NCBI GenBank assembly: GCA_046760985.1
Contig: JBHIFE010000025.1
Span: 1-16,325, forward strand
Reading direction: 5' to 3'
DNA length: 16,325 nt
From: JBHIFE01 sp046760985
GTDB lineage: Bacteria; Chloroflexota; Dehalococcoidia; Dehalococcoidales; RBG-16-60-22
Shown: positions 5,897-12,912 of the stretch, piece after piece
Numbering within the stretch: the stretch's first letter is position 1
Layout: each line of letters opens with the position of its first letter
Program-made: the position numbers and the translations under genes
Notes under the pieces: model-generated
Seen by the model: only the letters and a program-made list of their open reading frames with translations
Databases searched by the model: none
What the model was told of the DNA's origin: nothing

Positions 5897-7297
5897 CTAT
5901 TCCTCTAAGCTCTTTGCTGCTTCCACAACTTCATCTATAGTACCCACCATATAAAAGGCTTGTTCCGGCAGGTCATCATATCTACCTTCCAGAATCTCCT
6001 TGAAACCACGCACCGTTTCTTTTACCGGCACATATTTCCCCTTTCTGCCGGTAAAAACCTCGGTAACAAACATTGGTTGAGATAGGAACCTCTGGACACG
6101 ACGAGCTCGAGCCACGATAAGTTTATCTTCCTCACTAAGTTCCTCAATGCCCAATATAGCGATTATATCCTGTAGGTCCTTATAGCGCTGCAGTACCCTC
6201 TGTACTTCACGAGCTACCCGGTAGTGCTCTTCACCGACAACGCTTGGAGTGAGTATGCGTGAGGTTGAGGCTAGCGGATCAACCGCCGGATACAACCCCT
6301 GCTCACTAAGAGCCCTTTCCAGAGCAATAACCGCATCAAGATGACCAAAAGTGGTAACTACGCCGGGGTCAGTATAATCATCAGCAGGAACATAGATAGC
6401 TTGAAAGGATGTGATCGAGCCCTTTTTAGTCGAGGTAATCCTTTCCTCCAGCTCACCCATCTCTGTAGCCAAGGTGGGCTGATAGCCCACTGCTGAAGGC
6501 ATACGTCCCAACAGAGCTGACACCTCCATACCAGCCATAATATAGCGATAGATGTTATCAATAAAGAGCAAAACATCTTGCCGCTCAACATCACGAAAGT
6601 ATTCTGCCATAGTCAAGCCGGTTAGCCCAACGCGAAGACGAACTCCGGGGGGTTCGTTCATCTGACCAAAGACCAGCACGGTCTTATCAATCACACCTGA
6701 AGTCTTTATCTCGTGCCACAGGTCATTACCTTCACGAGACCTTTCACCAATGCCGGCAAAGACAGAAAATCCACCATGCACCGTGGCAATATTGTGAATA
6801 AGCTCCATAATGATAACCGTCTTACCCACTCCAGCTCCGCCGTAGGCACCTATTTTGCCTCCTTTAGTAAACGGGGTAATCAGGTCAATAACCTTAAGTC
6901 CCGTCTCCAGCATTTGGGTGGTTGTCTCCTGTTCCTCAAATGAAGGTGGCAGCCGATGAACCGGCCAGCGCTCCCTAGCTTTAACTGGACCGAGGTTATC
7001 CAACGGCTCTCCCATAACATCAAACAGGCGACCCAGGGTAGCCCTGCCTACCGGCACAGTAAGAGCTGCCCCAGTATCAATAGCCTCAGCACCTCTCTCC
7101 AGTCCATCGGTAGGCGATAGAGCCAAACACCTGACCCAGTTATTCCCTAGGTGATCCTGAACCTCAAGCACAATCTTACCACCACCAGTATTAATCTCAA
7201 TAGCATTGTAAAGTGCCGGTAGCTCCTCAGGCGGAAATTCTATATCAACCACTGTCCCCATCACCTGGGCTACTTTACCCTTTTTGCCTTTTGCCAT
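5897..7297 (-). CDS. atpD: F1Fo ATP synthase subunit beta (catalytic)
   Basis: A 466-residue catalytic subunit of F1. Visible elements are the Walker A 'GGAGVGKT' (153-160, Lys159), the catalytic-glutamate motif 'GERSREGND' (Glu185), Walker B ending in 'LLFIDN' (Asp247), and the DELSEED-type lever as 'EELSEED' (385-391). The C-terminus 'LPEQAFYMVGTIDEVVE' is typical. Several normally conserved stretches differ: 'DNIYRYIMAGMEVSALLG' where most bacteria have FRFTQAGSEVSALLG, and 'TDPGVVTTFGHLDAV' where most have TDPAPATTFAHLDAT. No catalytic residue is lost, so these look like lineage changes (see findings). The ATG at 7297 follows a GAGAGGGG site, 16 bases after the atpG stop. Confidence 0.98.
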   Translation of the reverse strand: MAKGKKGKVAQVMGTVVDIEFPPEELPALYNAIEINTGGGKIVLEVQDHLGNNWVRCLALSPTDGLERGAEAIDTGAALTVPVGRATLGRLFDVMGEPLDNLGPVKARERWPVHRLPPSFEEQETTTQMLETGLKVIDLITPFTKGGKIGAYGGAGVGKTVIIMELIHNIATVHGGFSVFAGIGERSREGNDLWHEIKTSGVIDKTVLVFGQMNEPPGVRLRVGLTGLTMAEYFRDVERQDVLLFIDNIYRYIMAGMEVSALLGRMPSAVGYQPTLATEMGELEERITSTKKGSITSFQAIYVPADDYTDPGVVTTFGHLDAVIALERALSEQGLYPAVDPLASTSRILTPSVVGEEHYRVAREVQRVLQRYKDLQDIIAILGIEELSEEDKLIVARARRVQRFLSQPMFVTEVFTGRKGKYVPVKETVRGFKEILEGRYDDLPEQAFYMVGTIDEVVEAAKSLEE

Positions 7298-7313
7298 AAT
7301 AACCCCTCTCTAT

Positions 7314-8171
7314 CTAAGCCAGAGCCTCAGCTCCACCAACGATATCAAGAAGCTCTTTAGTAATTAATTCCTGACGGGCTTTATTATACATCAAGGTCAA
7401 CTCGGTAATAAGCTCATTAGCATTATCGGTGGCATTTCTCATGGCTACCATCCTCGCTGATTGTTCACTGGCAATGGATTCCAAAATAGCATGGTAAACC
7501 TGCATCTCAACAAACCGAGGTAAAAGCCCGCCCAGCACCGTGCCAGGACCCGGTTCATAGATATAGTCCACATTCTGCGCCCTGGGTATGCTGGCTGGCT
7601 CGACAGGAAGCAATTGCTGCAAAACTGGTTTCTGCATCATCGTGGAGATGAATTTGGCATAGACTAAATAGACCAAATCAACAATGCCATTACTGTAGTC
7701 ATCAATAATAATTCGGGATATAGGTAGAGTATCAAGCAAGCTAGGTCGGTCACCAAGTTGGGTAAACTCGGCACGGATATCGCGACCATACCGCCTCATA
7801 AAACTTAGTCCTTTGCGACCAACAGCAATAAGGGTGACTGGCACACTTTGCTCCAGTATGAAGCTGGCTGTTAGCCGATTAAGATTAGTATTAAGTCCAC
7901 CACAAAAACCACGGTCAGGGGTAATATGGACTATAGCAACCTTAGCCACTGGTCTCTGCTGCAATAAAGGATGTAATACCCTATCTGTCTCGGGTAAAGC
8001 CGCCAAATCGGCGATAACTTGCTGAATCTTCTCCGAATAGGGTCGTCCGGCTAAACCACGCTCCTGTGCCCGCTTCATCTTGGAAGCGGCAACCATCTCC
8101 ATAGCCTTAGTAATCTTAGCCGTGTTTTGAATACCCCGTATTCGGCGGCGAATTACCCGAATATTAGCCAA
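7314..8171 (-). CDS. atpG: F1Fo ATP synthase subunit gamma
   Basis: A 285-residue gamma subunit, the rotating central shaft of F1. The N-terminal helix has the signature 'NTAKITKAMEMVAASKMKRA' and the C-terminal helix ends with 'ATDNANELITELTLMYNKAR' and 'ELLDIVGGAEAL', both diagnostic. The length is normal. The start is a TTG codon at 8171; no ATG or GTG exists in frame nearby, and MANIRVIRRRI matches the family start exactly. It lies 8 bases after the atpA stop. The nearest ribosome site (GAGGAGGG) overlaps the atpA stop about 12 bases upstream, rather far, so coupling to atpA translation is likely. Confidence 0.96.
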   Translation of the reverse strand: MANIRVIRRRIRGIQNTAKITKAMEMVAASKMKRAQERGLAGRPYSEKIQQVIADLAALPETDRVLHPLLQQRPVAKVAIVHITPDRGFCGGLNTNLNRLTASFILEQSVPVTLIAVGRKGLSFMRRYGRDIRAEFTQLGDRPSLLDTLPISRIIIDDYSNGIVDLVYLVYAKFISTMMQKPVLQQLLPVEPASIPRAQNVDYIYEPGPGTVLGGLLPRFVEMQVYHAILESIASEQSARMVAMRNATDNANELITELTLMYNKARQELITKELLDIVGGAEALA

Positions 8172-8179
8172 GCTTTGAC

Positions 8180-9706
8180 TTAACCCTCCTCAACCGGCTT
8201 TAGGAAACCTTTCTTGAACTCCGAGATGGCTGCCTTTAGCGCCTTTTCAGTCTTAGTGCTGATTTCCTTTTCCTTGGCGATAGACTCACCTACTTTAGGA
8301 TGATTTTTATCCATAAACTTATGGAAATCAGCCTCAAAAGCAGCGACCTTGTCCAAAGGTATATCATCAAGATAACCATTAATGGCTACATACAGAATCA
8401 TAACCTGCTTTTCTAACGACATGGGGACAAACTGAGGTTGTTTCAGGACTTCAGTGATTCGTTGACCACGGTCAAGCTGAGCTCTGGTTGCTTTATCCAG
8501 TTCACTGGTGCCAAACTGGGCAAAGGCAGCCAGCTCCCGATATTGAGCCAATTCCAGTCTCAGTTTGCCAGCCACTTGCTTCATTGCCTCAGTTTGTGCT
8601 GCGCTTCCTACACGAGATACGGATAAACCCACATTTAACGCCGGCCTGATGCCAGCATTAAACAGGTCCGTCTCCAGGTAAATCTGACCATCAGTAATAG
8701 AGATTACATTGGTTGGAATATAGGCAGCAACATCACCAGCCTGTGTCTCAATAATGGGTAAGGCGGTAAGCGAACCACTACCATATTCTGGTGCATATTT
8801 AGCGGCTCTCTCCAGCAAGCGGCTATGCAAATAAAAGATATCGCCCGGATAAGCTTCTCGTCCCGGGGGACGACGCAACAATAATGAAAGTTGCCGATAA
8901 GCCCAGGCGTGCTTGGAAAGGTCGTCATAGATAACTAAGGCATCTTTTCCGTGCTCCATAAACTCCTCACCTATAGCACAGCCAGCATAAGGAGCTAGAT
9001 ATTGCAGAGCCACTGATTCAGAAGCGTTCGCCGCAACCACAATGGTGTGCTCCATGGCTCCGTAAGTCTCCAGAGTGGTTACCACATGCGCCACCTTAGA
9101 TGCCTTCTGCCCAATGGCAACGTAGACGCAGGTTAAATCACCACCTTTTTGATTGATGATGGTATCAAGGACAATCGCCGTCTTACCTGTTGACCGGTCA
9201 CCAATAATAAGTTCTCTTTGCCCCCGACCGATAGGAATCATGCTATCTATCGCCTTAATACCGGTTTGCACCGGGGTATCTACAGACTTACGCAACACCA
9301 CGTTAGGTGCCACCCGTTCCACGGGTCGAGTCTTATCAGCCTTAATTGACCCTTTGCCATCCAGGGGACGACCCAAGGGATCAACTACTCGCCCAATAAG
9401 TGCTTCACCTACGGGTACCTCAGCAATCCGACCAGTGCACCGCACCTCATCGCCTTCTTTAACCTTAGTGTAGTCACCAAGAATAATGGCAGCCACACTA
9501 TCCTCTTCCAGATTTAGAGCAATACCCATAATTTCGTTAGGAAATTGAAGTAGCTCATTATATCTGGCTGCGGTTAACCCATGAATTCGGGCAATGCCGT
9601 CCCCAACCTCAACCACCGTGCCCACATCCACCATGGTTACCGCCGTGCCAAACTGCTTAATCTGCTGTTTGATTACAGAAACAATGTCCTGCCCTCTTGT
9701 TGTCAT
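8180..9706 (-). CDS. atpA: F1Fo ATP synthase subunit alpha
   Basis: A 508-residue regulatory nucleotide-binding subunit of F1, normal length. The N-terminal crown ('VVEVGDGIARIHGL'), the Walker A 'GDRSTGKT' (169-176) and the arginine finger in 'SVSRVGSAAQ' (Arg365) are all visible. Also present are 'DLSKHAWAYRQLSLLLRRPPGREAYPGD' (split here by description, ~262-289) and the 'IPTNVISITDGQIYLE' region. The Walker A has Ser where many bacteria have Gln (GDRQTGKT), a tolerated variant at the non-catalytic site. The ATG at 9706 is preceded by GGGGAGGT, which overlaps the atpH stop; the two genes are 4 bases apart. Confidence 0.98.
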   Translation of the reverse strand: MTTRGQDIVSVIKQQIKQFGTAVTMVDVGTVVEVGDGIARIHGLTAARYNELLQFPNEIMGIALNLEEDSVAAIILGDYTKVKEGDEVRCTGRIAEVPVGEALIGRVVDPLGRPLDGKGSIKADKTRPVERVAPNVVLRKSVDTPVQTGIKAIDSMIPIGRGQRELIIGDRSTGKTAIVLDTIINQKGGDLTCVYVAIGQKASKVAHVVTTLETYGAMEHTIVVAANASESVALQYLAPYAGCAIGEEFMEHGKDALVIYDDLSKHAWAYRQLSLLLRRPPGREAYPGDIFYLHSRLLERAAKYAPEYGSGSLTALPIIETQAGDVAAYIPTNVISITDGQIYLETDLFNAGIRPALNVGLSVSRVGSAAQTEAMKQVAGKLRLELAQYRELAAFAQFGTSELDKATRAQLDRGQRITEVLKQPQFVPMSLEKQVMILYVAINGYLDDIPLDKVAAFEADFHKFMDKNHPKVGESIAKEKEISTKTEKALKAAISEFKKGFLKPVEEG

Positions 9707-9710
9707 CGAT

Positions 9711-10250
9711 CTACCTCCCCGCGCTGACTAACTCCTTTCTTAAAGCCACCAATTTACTGCGGGTACTACCATCCAGTAGCTTATCAGCAATCCTAGCTAC
9801 AAATCCTCCTATCAAACTAGGGTCTACCTCACACTTGAGCACTACCTTCTTACCCACTATAGTTCCGAGATGTTCGGCTATCTTCACCTTATCCGCATCA
9901 TCAAGGGGAACAGCCGTAGTAACCTCAGCTTGCTCAATGCCACGATAGCTATCCAGCAACCGTTGATATTCGTCAGCAATATCACCGATTATACCCAGCC
10001 TGCCCCTAGCTACCAATAAAAGAACTAAGTTTAATGCTAGAGGATTTATGCCCTCCAGCCACTCCGATAGCAGCCTGGCTTTATCTTCAAAATGCAATCT
10101 GGGACTTTCTAGTAAGACCATAAATGCAGCATCCTCAACTACACCGACCATCTTTTTCAGGTCAGACTGCCACCTATCTAATTCTTTTGTCTCCAGTGCA
10201 ATCTCAAATACTGCGCGGGAGTAGCGTCTGGCATAAGCCCTTCTAGCCAC
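9711..10250 (-). CDS. atpH: F1Fo ATP synthase subunit delta
   Basis: A 179-residue delta subunit (OSCP homologue) that joins the peripheral stalk to the top of F1. The N-terminal six-helix bundle begins 'ARRYSRAVFEIALETKELDRW'. The C-terminal domain has the typical 'VDPSLIGGFVARIADKLLDGS' near residues 143-163. The start is a GTG at 10250 with GGGGGA just upstream. It lies 18 bases after atpF and 4 before atpA. Confidence 0.95.
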   Translation of the reverse strand: MARRAYARRYSRAVFEIALETKELDRWQSDLKKMVGVVEDAAFMVLLESPRLHFEDKARLLSEWLEGINPLALNLVLLLVARGRLGIIGDIADEYQRLLDSYRGIEQAEVTTAVPLDDADKVKIAEHLGTIVGKKVVLKCEVDPSLIGGFVARIADKLLDGSTRSKLVALRKELVSAGR

Positions 10251-10268
10251 AGTATCCCCCTAAATACA

Positions 10269-10778
10269 TTACTTCTTCCTCAGAGTCACGCTCTCTTCCA
10301 GCACTTTGTCAATAAGCTGGCGATGTGCCTTCTTATCTAATGAACGCTCAATCACTTTCCCCGCCGCCAGTATAGTTAAATCGGCAACCTCCCTACGCAA
10401 CTCATCAATAGCCTCGTCCCGCTCTCGTTGAATTTCAGTACGAGCTCGAGTAATAAGGGTTTCTGCTTCTTGCCTAGCCTCTTGCTGTGCCTTTTGTTTA
10501 ATCTCCTCTCCAGTTCGCACCGCCTCGGCTATTCTCTTTTGCCCTTCCTTACTTGCCACTTCAAGTTGCTTTTTACCCTCTTCCTCAATGCGGGCTGCCT
10601 GCTCCTTAATATAGTCAGCCTGCTCCATGCTCTCCTTGATTCTTCGTGAGCGCTCATCAAGCATTCTCATAATCGGCTTATAGGCAACCAGATACAAAAG
10701 ACCGAACAAAATAGCAAAGTTTATGATTTGTGCCACTAACACTGGCAAGTTTATGCCCAAGTCAGCAAGTCCCCCCAT
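10269..10778 (-). CDS. atpF: F1Fo ATP synthase subunit b
   Basis: A 169-residue peripheral-stalk subunit. One N-terminal membrane helix (~11-32, 'VLVAQIINFAILFGLLYLVA') is followed by 'YKPIMRMLDERSRRI' and a long charged, Glu/Lys/Arg-rich helix to the C-terminus, which forms the right-handed dimeric coiled coil. Only one b-type gene is present, so a b2 homodimer is expected. The ATG at 10778 has an AGGAGAGG site upstream. The preceding 35-codon membrane mini-gene ends 40 bases before it. Confidence 0.96.
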   Translation of the reverse strand: MGGLADLGINLPVLVAQIINFAILFGLLYLVAYKPIMRMLDERSRRIKESMEQADYIKEQAARIEEEGKKQLEVASKEGQKRIAEAVRTGEEIKQKAQQEARQEAETLITRARTEIQRERDEAIDELRREVADLTILAAGKVIERSLDKKAHRQLIDKVLEESVTLRKK

Positions 10779-10818
10779 TTTTCCTCTCCTTAATATATTA
10801 ATTAGCCTTTAGACACAC

Positions 10819-10926
10819 CTAGCTAGGGAATATAGCTAGAAATATCATACCAATCAGAAGTGCTGCTCCTAAAATTGCTGACGCAATAATAATTGCGATT
10901 GAAATAGGTACCCCTTCCTGTCCCAT
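10819..10926 (-). CDS. 35-aa single-span membrane protein inside the ATP synthase operon (unrecognised)
   Basis: A short open frame fills the gap between atpE and atpF. ATG at 10926 is preceded by a near-perfect AAGGAGG 6 bases upstream, as strong as the site of atpE, and the frame ends with TAG at 10821-10819. The product starts MGQEGVPISIAIIIASAIL and ends LAIFPS. Residues ~8-33 form one hydrophobic helix with small-residue steps (Ala15, Ala17, Gly20, Ala21, Ala22, Gly26) that could pack against other helices. The only charged side chain is Glu4. It lies 21 bases after the atpE stop and 40 before atpF. I do not recognise the family. Its position suggests an accessory Fo peptide or an assembly factor, but that is inference. 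It is not an obvious fragment or duplicate of atpE or atpF. Confidence 0.75.
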   Translation of the reverse strand: MGQEGVPISIAIIIASAILGAALLIGMIFLAIFPS

Positions 10927-10947
10927 AATAGCCTCCTTAAATAATCG

Positions 10948-11178
10948 CTACACAATCATAGCCAAGATAATAGCTATAATCAGGGCATAAATTCCGATAG
11001 CCTCAGCAAAGGCAGTAACCAGTATCATATTAGTCATTATCGGACCACTTGCTTCTGGGTTGCGGGCTAAGCCCTGTAGAGCAGAAAAGCCAATAAGTCC
11101 AATGGCTAGCGCTGGTCCCAATAATCCTAGACTAGCTGCCAACCCCACCGCTAGTAATTTCATCGTCACTGGATCCAT
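10948..11178 (-). CDS. atpE: F1Fo ATP synthase subunit c
   Basis: A 76-residue proteolipid that forms the Fo rotor ring. Two membrane helices (~6-33 and ~48-74) flank the polar loop 'ARNPEA' (38-43), which contacts gamma and epsilon. The ion-carrying carboxylate is Glu59 in 'AFAEAIGIY'. Positions that bind Na+ in sodium-type rings carry Ile26, Ala60 and Ile61 by eye alignment, instead of Gln, Ser and Thr, so H+ coupling is predicted. Helix 1 has 'GLLGPALAIGLIGFSALQGLA', with fewer glycines than the GxGxGxG pattern. ATG at 11178 follows an AAGGAGGT site. There are 43 bases to atpB upstream. Confidence 0.96.
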   Translation of the reverse strand: MDPVTMKLLAVGLAASLGLLGPALAIGLIGFSALQGLARNPEASGPIMTNMILVTAFAEAIGIYALIIAIILAMIV

Positions 11179-11221
11179 TATCTACCTCCTTTTTGCAATT
11201 GCCTAAAGCAATATTCTTATG

Positions 11222-12181
11222 TCAAGCCGCTTCCGCTCCACGATGAGCCACCGCCAGGGTAAGAAACACCAGGGTTAACCCACCGAAGATGAGCGCCTGG
11301 ACAAAGCCGACGAGCAATTCAAGTCCATAAAACGGCAAGGCAAATACCCAGGGAATCAGGAAAGCAGCTATTAGCAGCAATATTTCCCCTGCCGTCATAT
11401 TACCAAAAAGACGGAAGGTAAAACTGACAATACGCACCAATTCACTCAATGTTTCCAGAAAGCCGACAAAAATATGAATAAAGCCGGTAATTAGTCCGTT
11501 AAGCCCGGTACGAAGCTTACCTCTAACTATCTGACCGATACTTCGAAAAAACTGTCCCACATTAAAAAACTTCCTTAGATAACTAATCCCTAACGACTTT
11601 AAGCCGAAGTACTCAACAAAGATGAAGGACACCAGCGCTAGAGCCAGAGGCATATTTATATCGGTATTGGCGCCCCTAAGCAAATGCACCTGTTCACCTT
11701 CGGCAGTAGTAACCATTATTGAGCCAAATCCAGGAATCAGACTCAGCCAGGCATTAAAAGCAACAAAGAGAAAGATAGTCGCTACCACCGGGAAGAAGCG
11801 CCGCCCATTTTCCTCCCCAGCAACTCGCTGACAGAGGTTATAGAGCCAGCCAAGTAAAAATTCAAAGGCACTCTGTAACCTACCCGGCACAACTCTCATG
11901 CGGTGAGTAACTGCATAGCAAAAGCTGACCAAGACAATTACGGTAAGCCAAGCACCAATAATACTATTGGTAATAGGAAAACCGAACAGGTGAAAGACTT
12001 TTTCAGCTGGCAGCTCAACCTCTGGCTGGGGAACACTAAGCCAACTCGGCAACCCGAGGTCACCGAGCATACTCCTGCCCAGAGGACCAACAACAAAGCC
12101 AACTACAAAGAGCAAGAGGAAAACGAGTAAAACCCCAGCTAAAATAGGGAGCGAAAAACCCGCGTAGCCTCGTTTAGGCAC
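11222..12181 (-). CDS. atpB: F1Fo ATP synthase subunit a
   Basis: A 319-residue stator subunit with the proton half-channels. It is longer than the ~240-270 usual in proteobacteria, owing to an N-terminal membrane segment (~12-34) with a linker (~35-65) and a larger loop at ~195-232. The essential arginine is Arg257 in 'TFRLFGNMTAGE', and the last helices carry 'VGFVQALIFGGLTLVFLTLA'. The start is a GTG at 12181 that overlaps the stop of the upstream gene as TAGTG, indicating coupled translation. The family call is certain; the extended N-terminus may be lineage-typical. Confidence 0.96.
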   Translation of the reverse strand: MPKRGYAGFSLPILAGVLLVFLLLFVVGFVVGPLGRSMLGDLGLPSWLSVPQPEVELPAEKVFHLFGFPITNSIIGAWLTVIVLVSFCYAVTHRMRVVPGRLQSAFEFLLGWLYNLCQRVAGEENGRRFFPVVATIFLFVAFNAWLSLIPGFGSIMVTTAEGEQVHLLRGANTDINMPLALALVSFIFVEYFGLKSLGISYLRKFFNVGQFFRSIGQIVRGKLRTGLNGLITGFIHIFVGFLETLSELVRIVSFTFRLFGNMTAGEILLLIAAFLIPWVFALPFYGLELLVGFVQALIFGGLTLVFLTLAVAHRGAEAA

Positions 12182-12405
12182 TAGCTATTCTCCTTGCCTT
12201 GCTTGTTACGCATCAGGGGCAAAAGCATCTGGTAAACACCATAAAAAGCAACCATAACCCCAAGAACCAACCCGACTATCACTAAAACAGGACTAGTATT
12301 AAAGCGGCTATCAAGCCAGAGACCAATAACCACCCCCAAGAGAATAGAACCACCGATAAAAAAGCCCACCCCTACCAACCTTAGGGCTGCCACCCATCTG
12401 CTCAT
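12181..12405 (-). CDS. AtpZ/AtpI-family ATP synthase accessory protein
   Basis: A 74-residue protein with two membrane helices (~10-30, 'VGVGFFIGGSILLGVVIGLW', and ~40-64) and a basic tail. The helix-1 end 'GLWLDSRFNTSP' is the signature of the F0F1-ATPase 'gene 1' / AtpZ family (PF09527-like). Such proteins stand first in many atp operons. AtpI/AtpZ have been implicated in c-ring assembly and in Mg2+/Ca2+ handling, but that role is not certain here. It is the first gene after the atp promoter. ATG at 12405 has GAGG about 8 bases upstream, and its stop overlaps the atpB GTG. Confidence 0.85.
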   Translation of the reverse strand: MSRWVAALRLVGVGFFIGGSILLGVVIGLWLDSRFNTSPVLVIVGLVLGVMVAFYGVYQMLLPLMRNKQGKENS

Positions 12406-12432
12406 GCCAACCTCAATATTCCAACCGTGAGC

Positions 12433-12461
12433 AGCATATCAAATCTATTGCCTTAGGTCAA
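12433..12461 (-). promoter_or_regulatory. Sigma70-type promoter of the ATP synthase operon
   Basis: On the minus strand TTGACC (12461-12456), a 17-base spacer and TATGCT (12438-12433) precede the AtpZ-like gene. The predicted start near 12426 gives a leader of about 20 bases. It lies directly downstream of the terminator of the preceding transcription unit, so the atp operon is probably an independent unit. Confidence 0.7.
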
Positions 12462-12483
12462 GCTAGTTTTGAGAAATTACTTA

Positions 12484-12520
12484 CCAACAAAAGAGCCCTA
12501 ACTTTTTAATTCTAGGGCTC
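12484..12520 (-). terminator. Rho-independent terminator of the BFN / zinc-ribbon unit
   Basis: GAGCCCTA and TAGGGCTC (12493-12500 and 12513-12520) form an 8-bp stem with a 12-base loop. On the minus strand the stem is followed at once by TTTTGTT. It lies about 40 bases after the stop of the zinc-ribbon gene and just before the atp promoter. There is no T-run on the plus side, so it acts on the minus strand. Confidence 0.8.
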
Positions 12521-12558
12521 CTCGCAGTTAATATTTGGAAAAATAATCTGTCTTAAAA

Positions 12559-12882
12559 CTACCTCTGACTAAAAAGCCGAGAGAAATCTCCATTAAAGTT
12601 CTTTAAGAAATTGTGCATATTTAACACGTCATCTACCTCAATCACACTATCCTTGAATTTATCCAGCTCCGCTTTAGTGAGGTCGGTAACCGCCTCAACT
12701 ATCCTGTCCTCCTTAACTACAGCCGCCACCAGACATTGAGTATTACAAGCTGGGCAAAACACCCTCAAAAACCACAAGTCCTCACGGTGACCAAGAACAT
12801 CAACATTATACGCTTCGTAGTGTCGCCCACAGGAATCACACTTCATTGAGGTCATCAATTTTTTGATAAGTCTCTCTTCCAT
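12559..12882 (-). CDS. Small zinc-ribbon protein of unknown function
   Basis: A 107-residue protein that I do not assign to a named family. Four cysteines in two knuckles, 'CDSCG' (Cys15, Cys18) and 'CPAC' (Cys43, Cys46), separated by 24 residues, form a likely zinc ribbon. A fifth cysteine is at 50. The rest is a charged helical tail ending 'NFNGDFSRLFSQR'. I chose the ATG at 12882, which has AGGTG 6 bases upstream; a GTG at 12891 would add three residues. It follows the DUF151 gene by 30 bases and is followed by a terminator, so the two form one unit. The zinc ribbon could mediate nucleic-acid or protein contact, but no function can be stated. Confidence 0.8.
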   Translation of the reverse strand: MEERLIKKLMTSMKCDSCGRHYEAYNVDVLGHREDLWFLRVFCPACNTQCLVAAVVKEDRIVEAVTDLTKAELDKFKDSVIEVDDVLNMHNFLKNFNGDFSRLFSQR

Positions 12883-12912
12883 TAGCCACACCTGAGAGTG
12901 TAAAACCCTAGC

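Noticed and set aside
9153..9473. Plus-strand 106-codon frame opposite atpA
   Set aside because: It is antisense to conserved atpA codons, has no ribosome site or recognisable domain, and is explained by codon bias of atpA.
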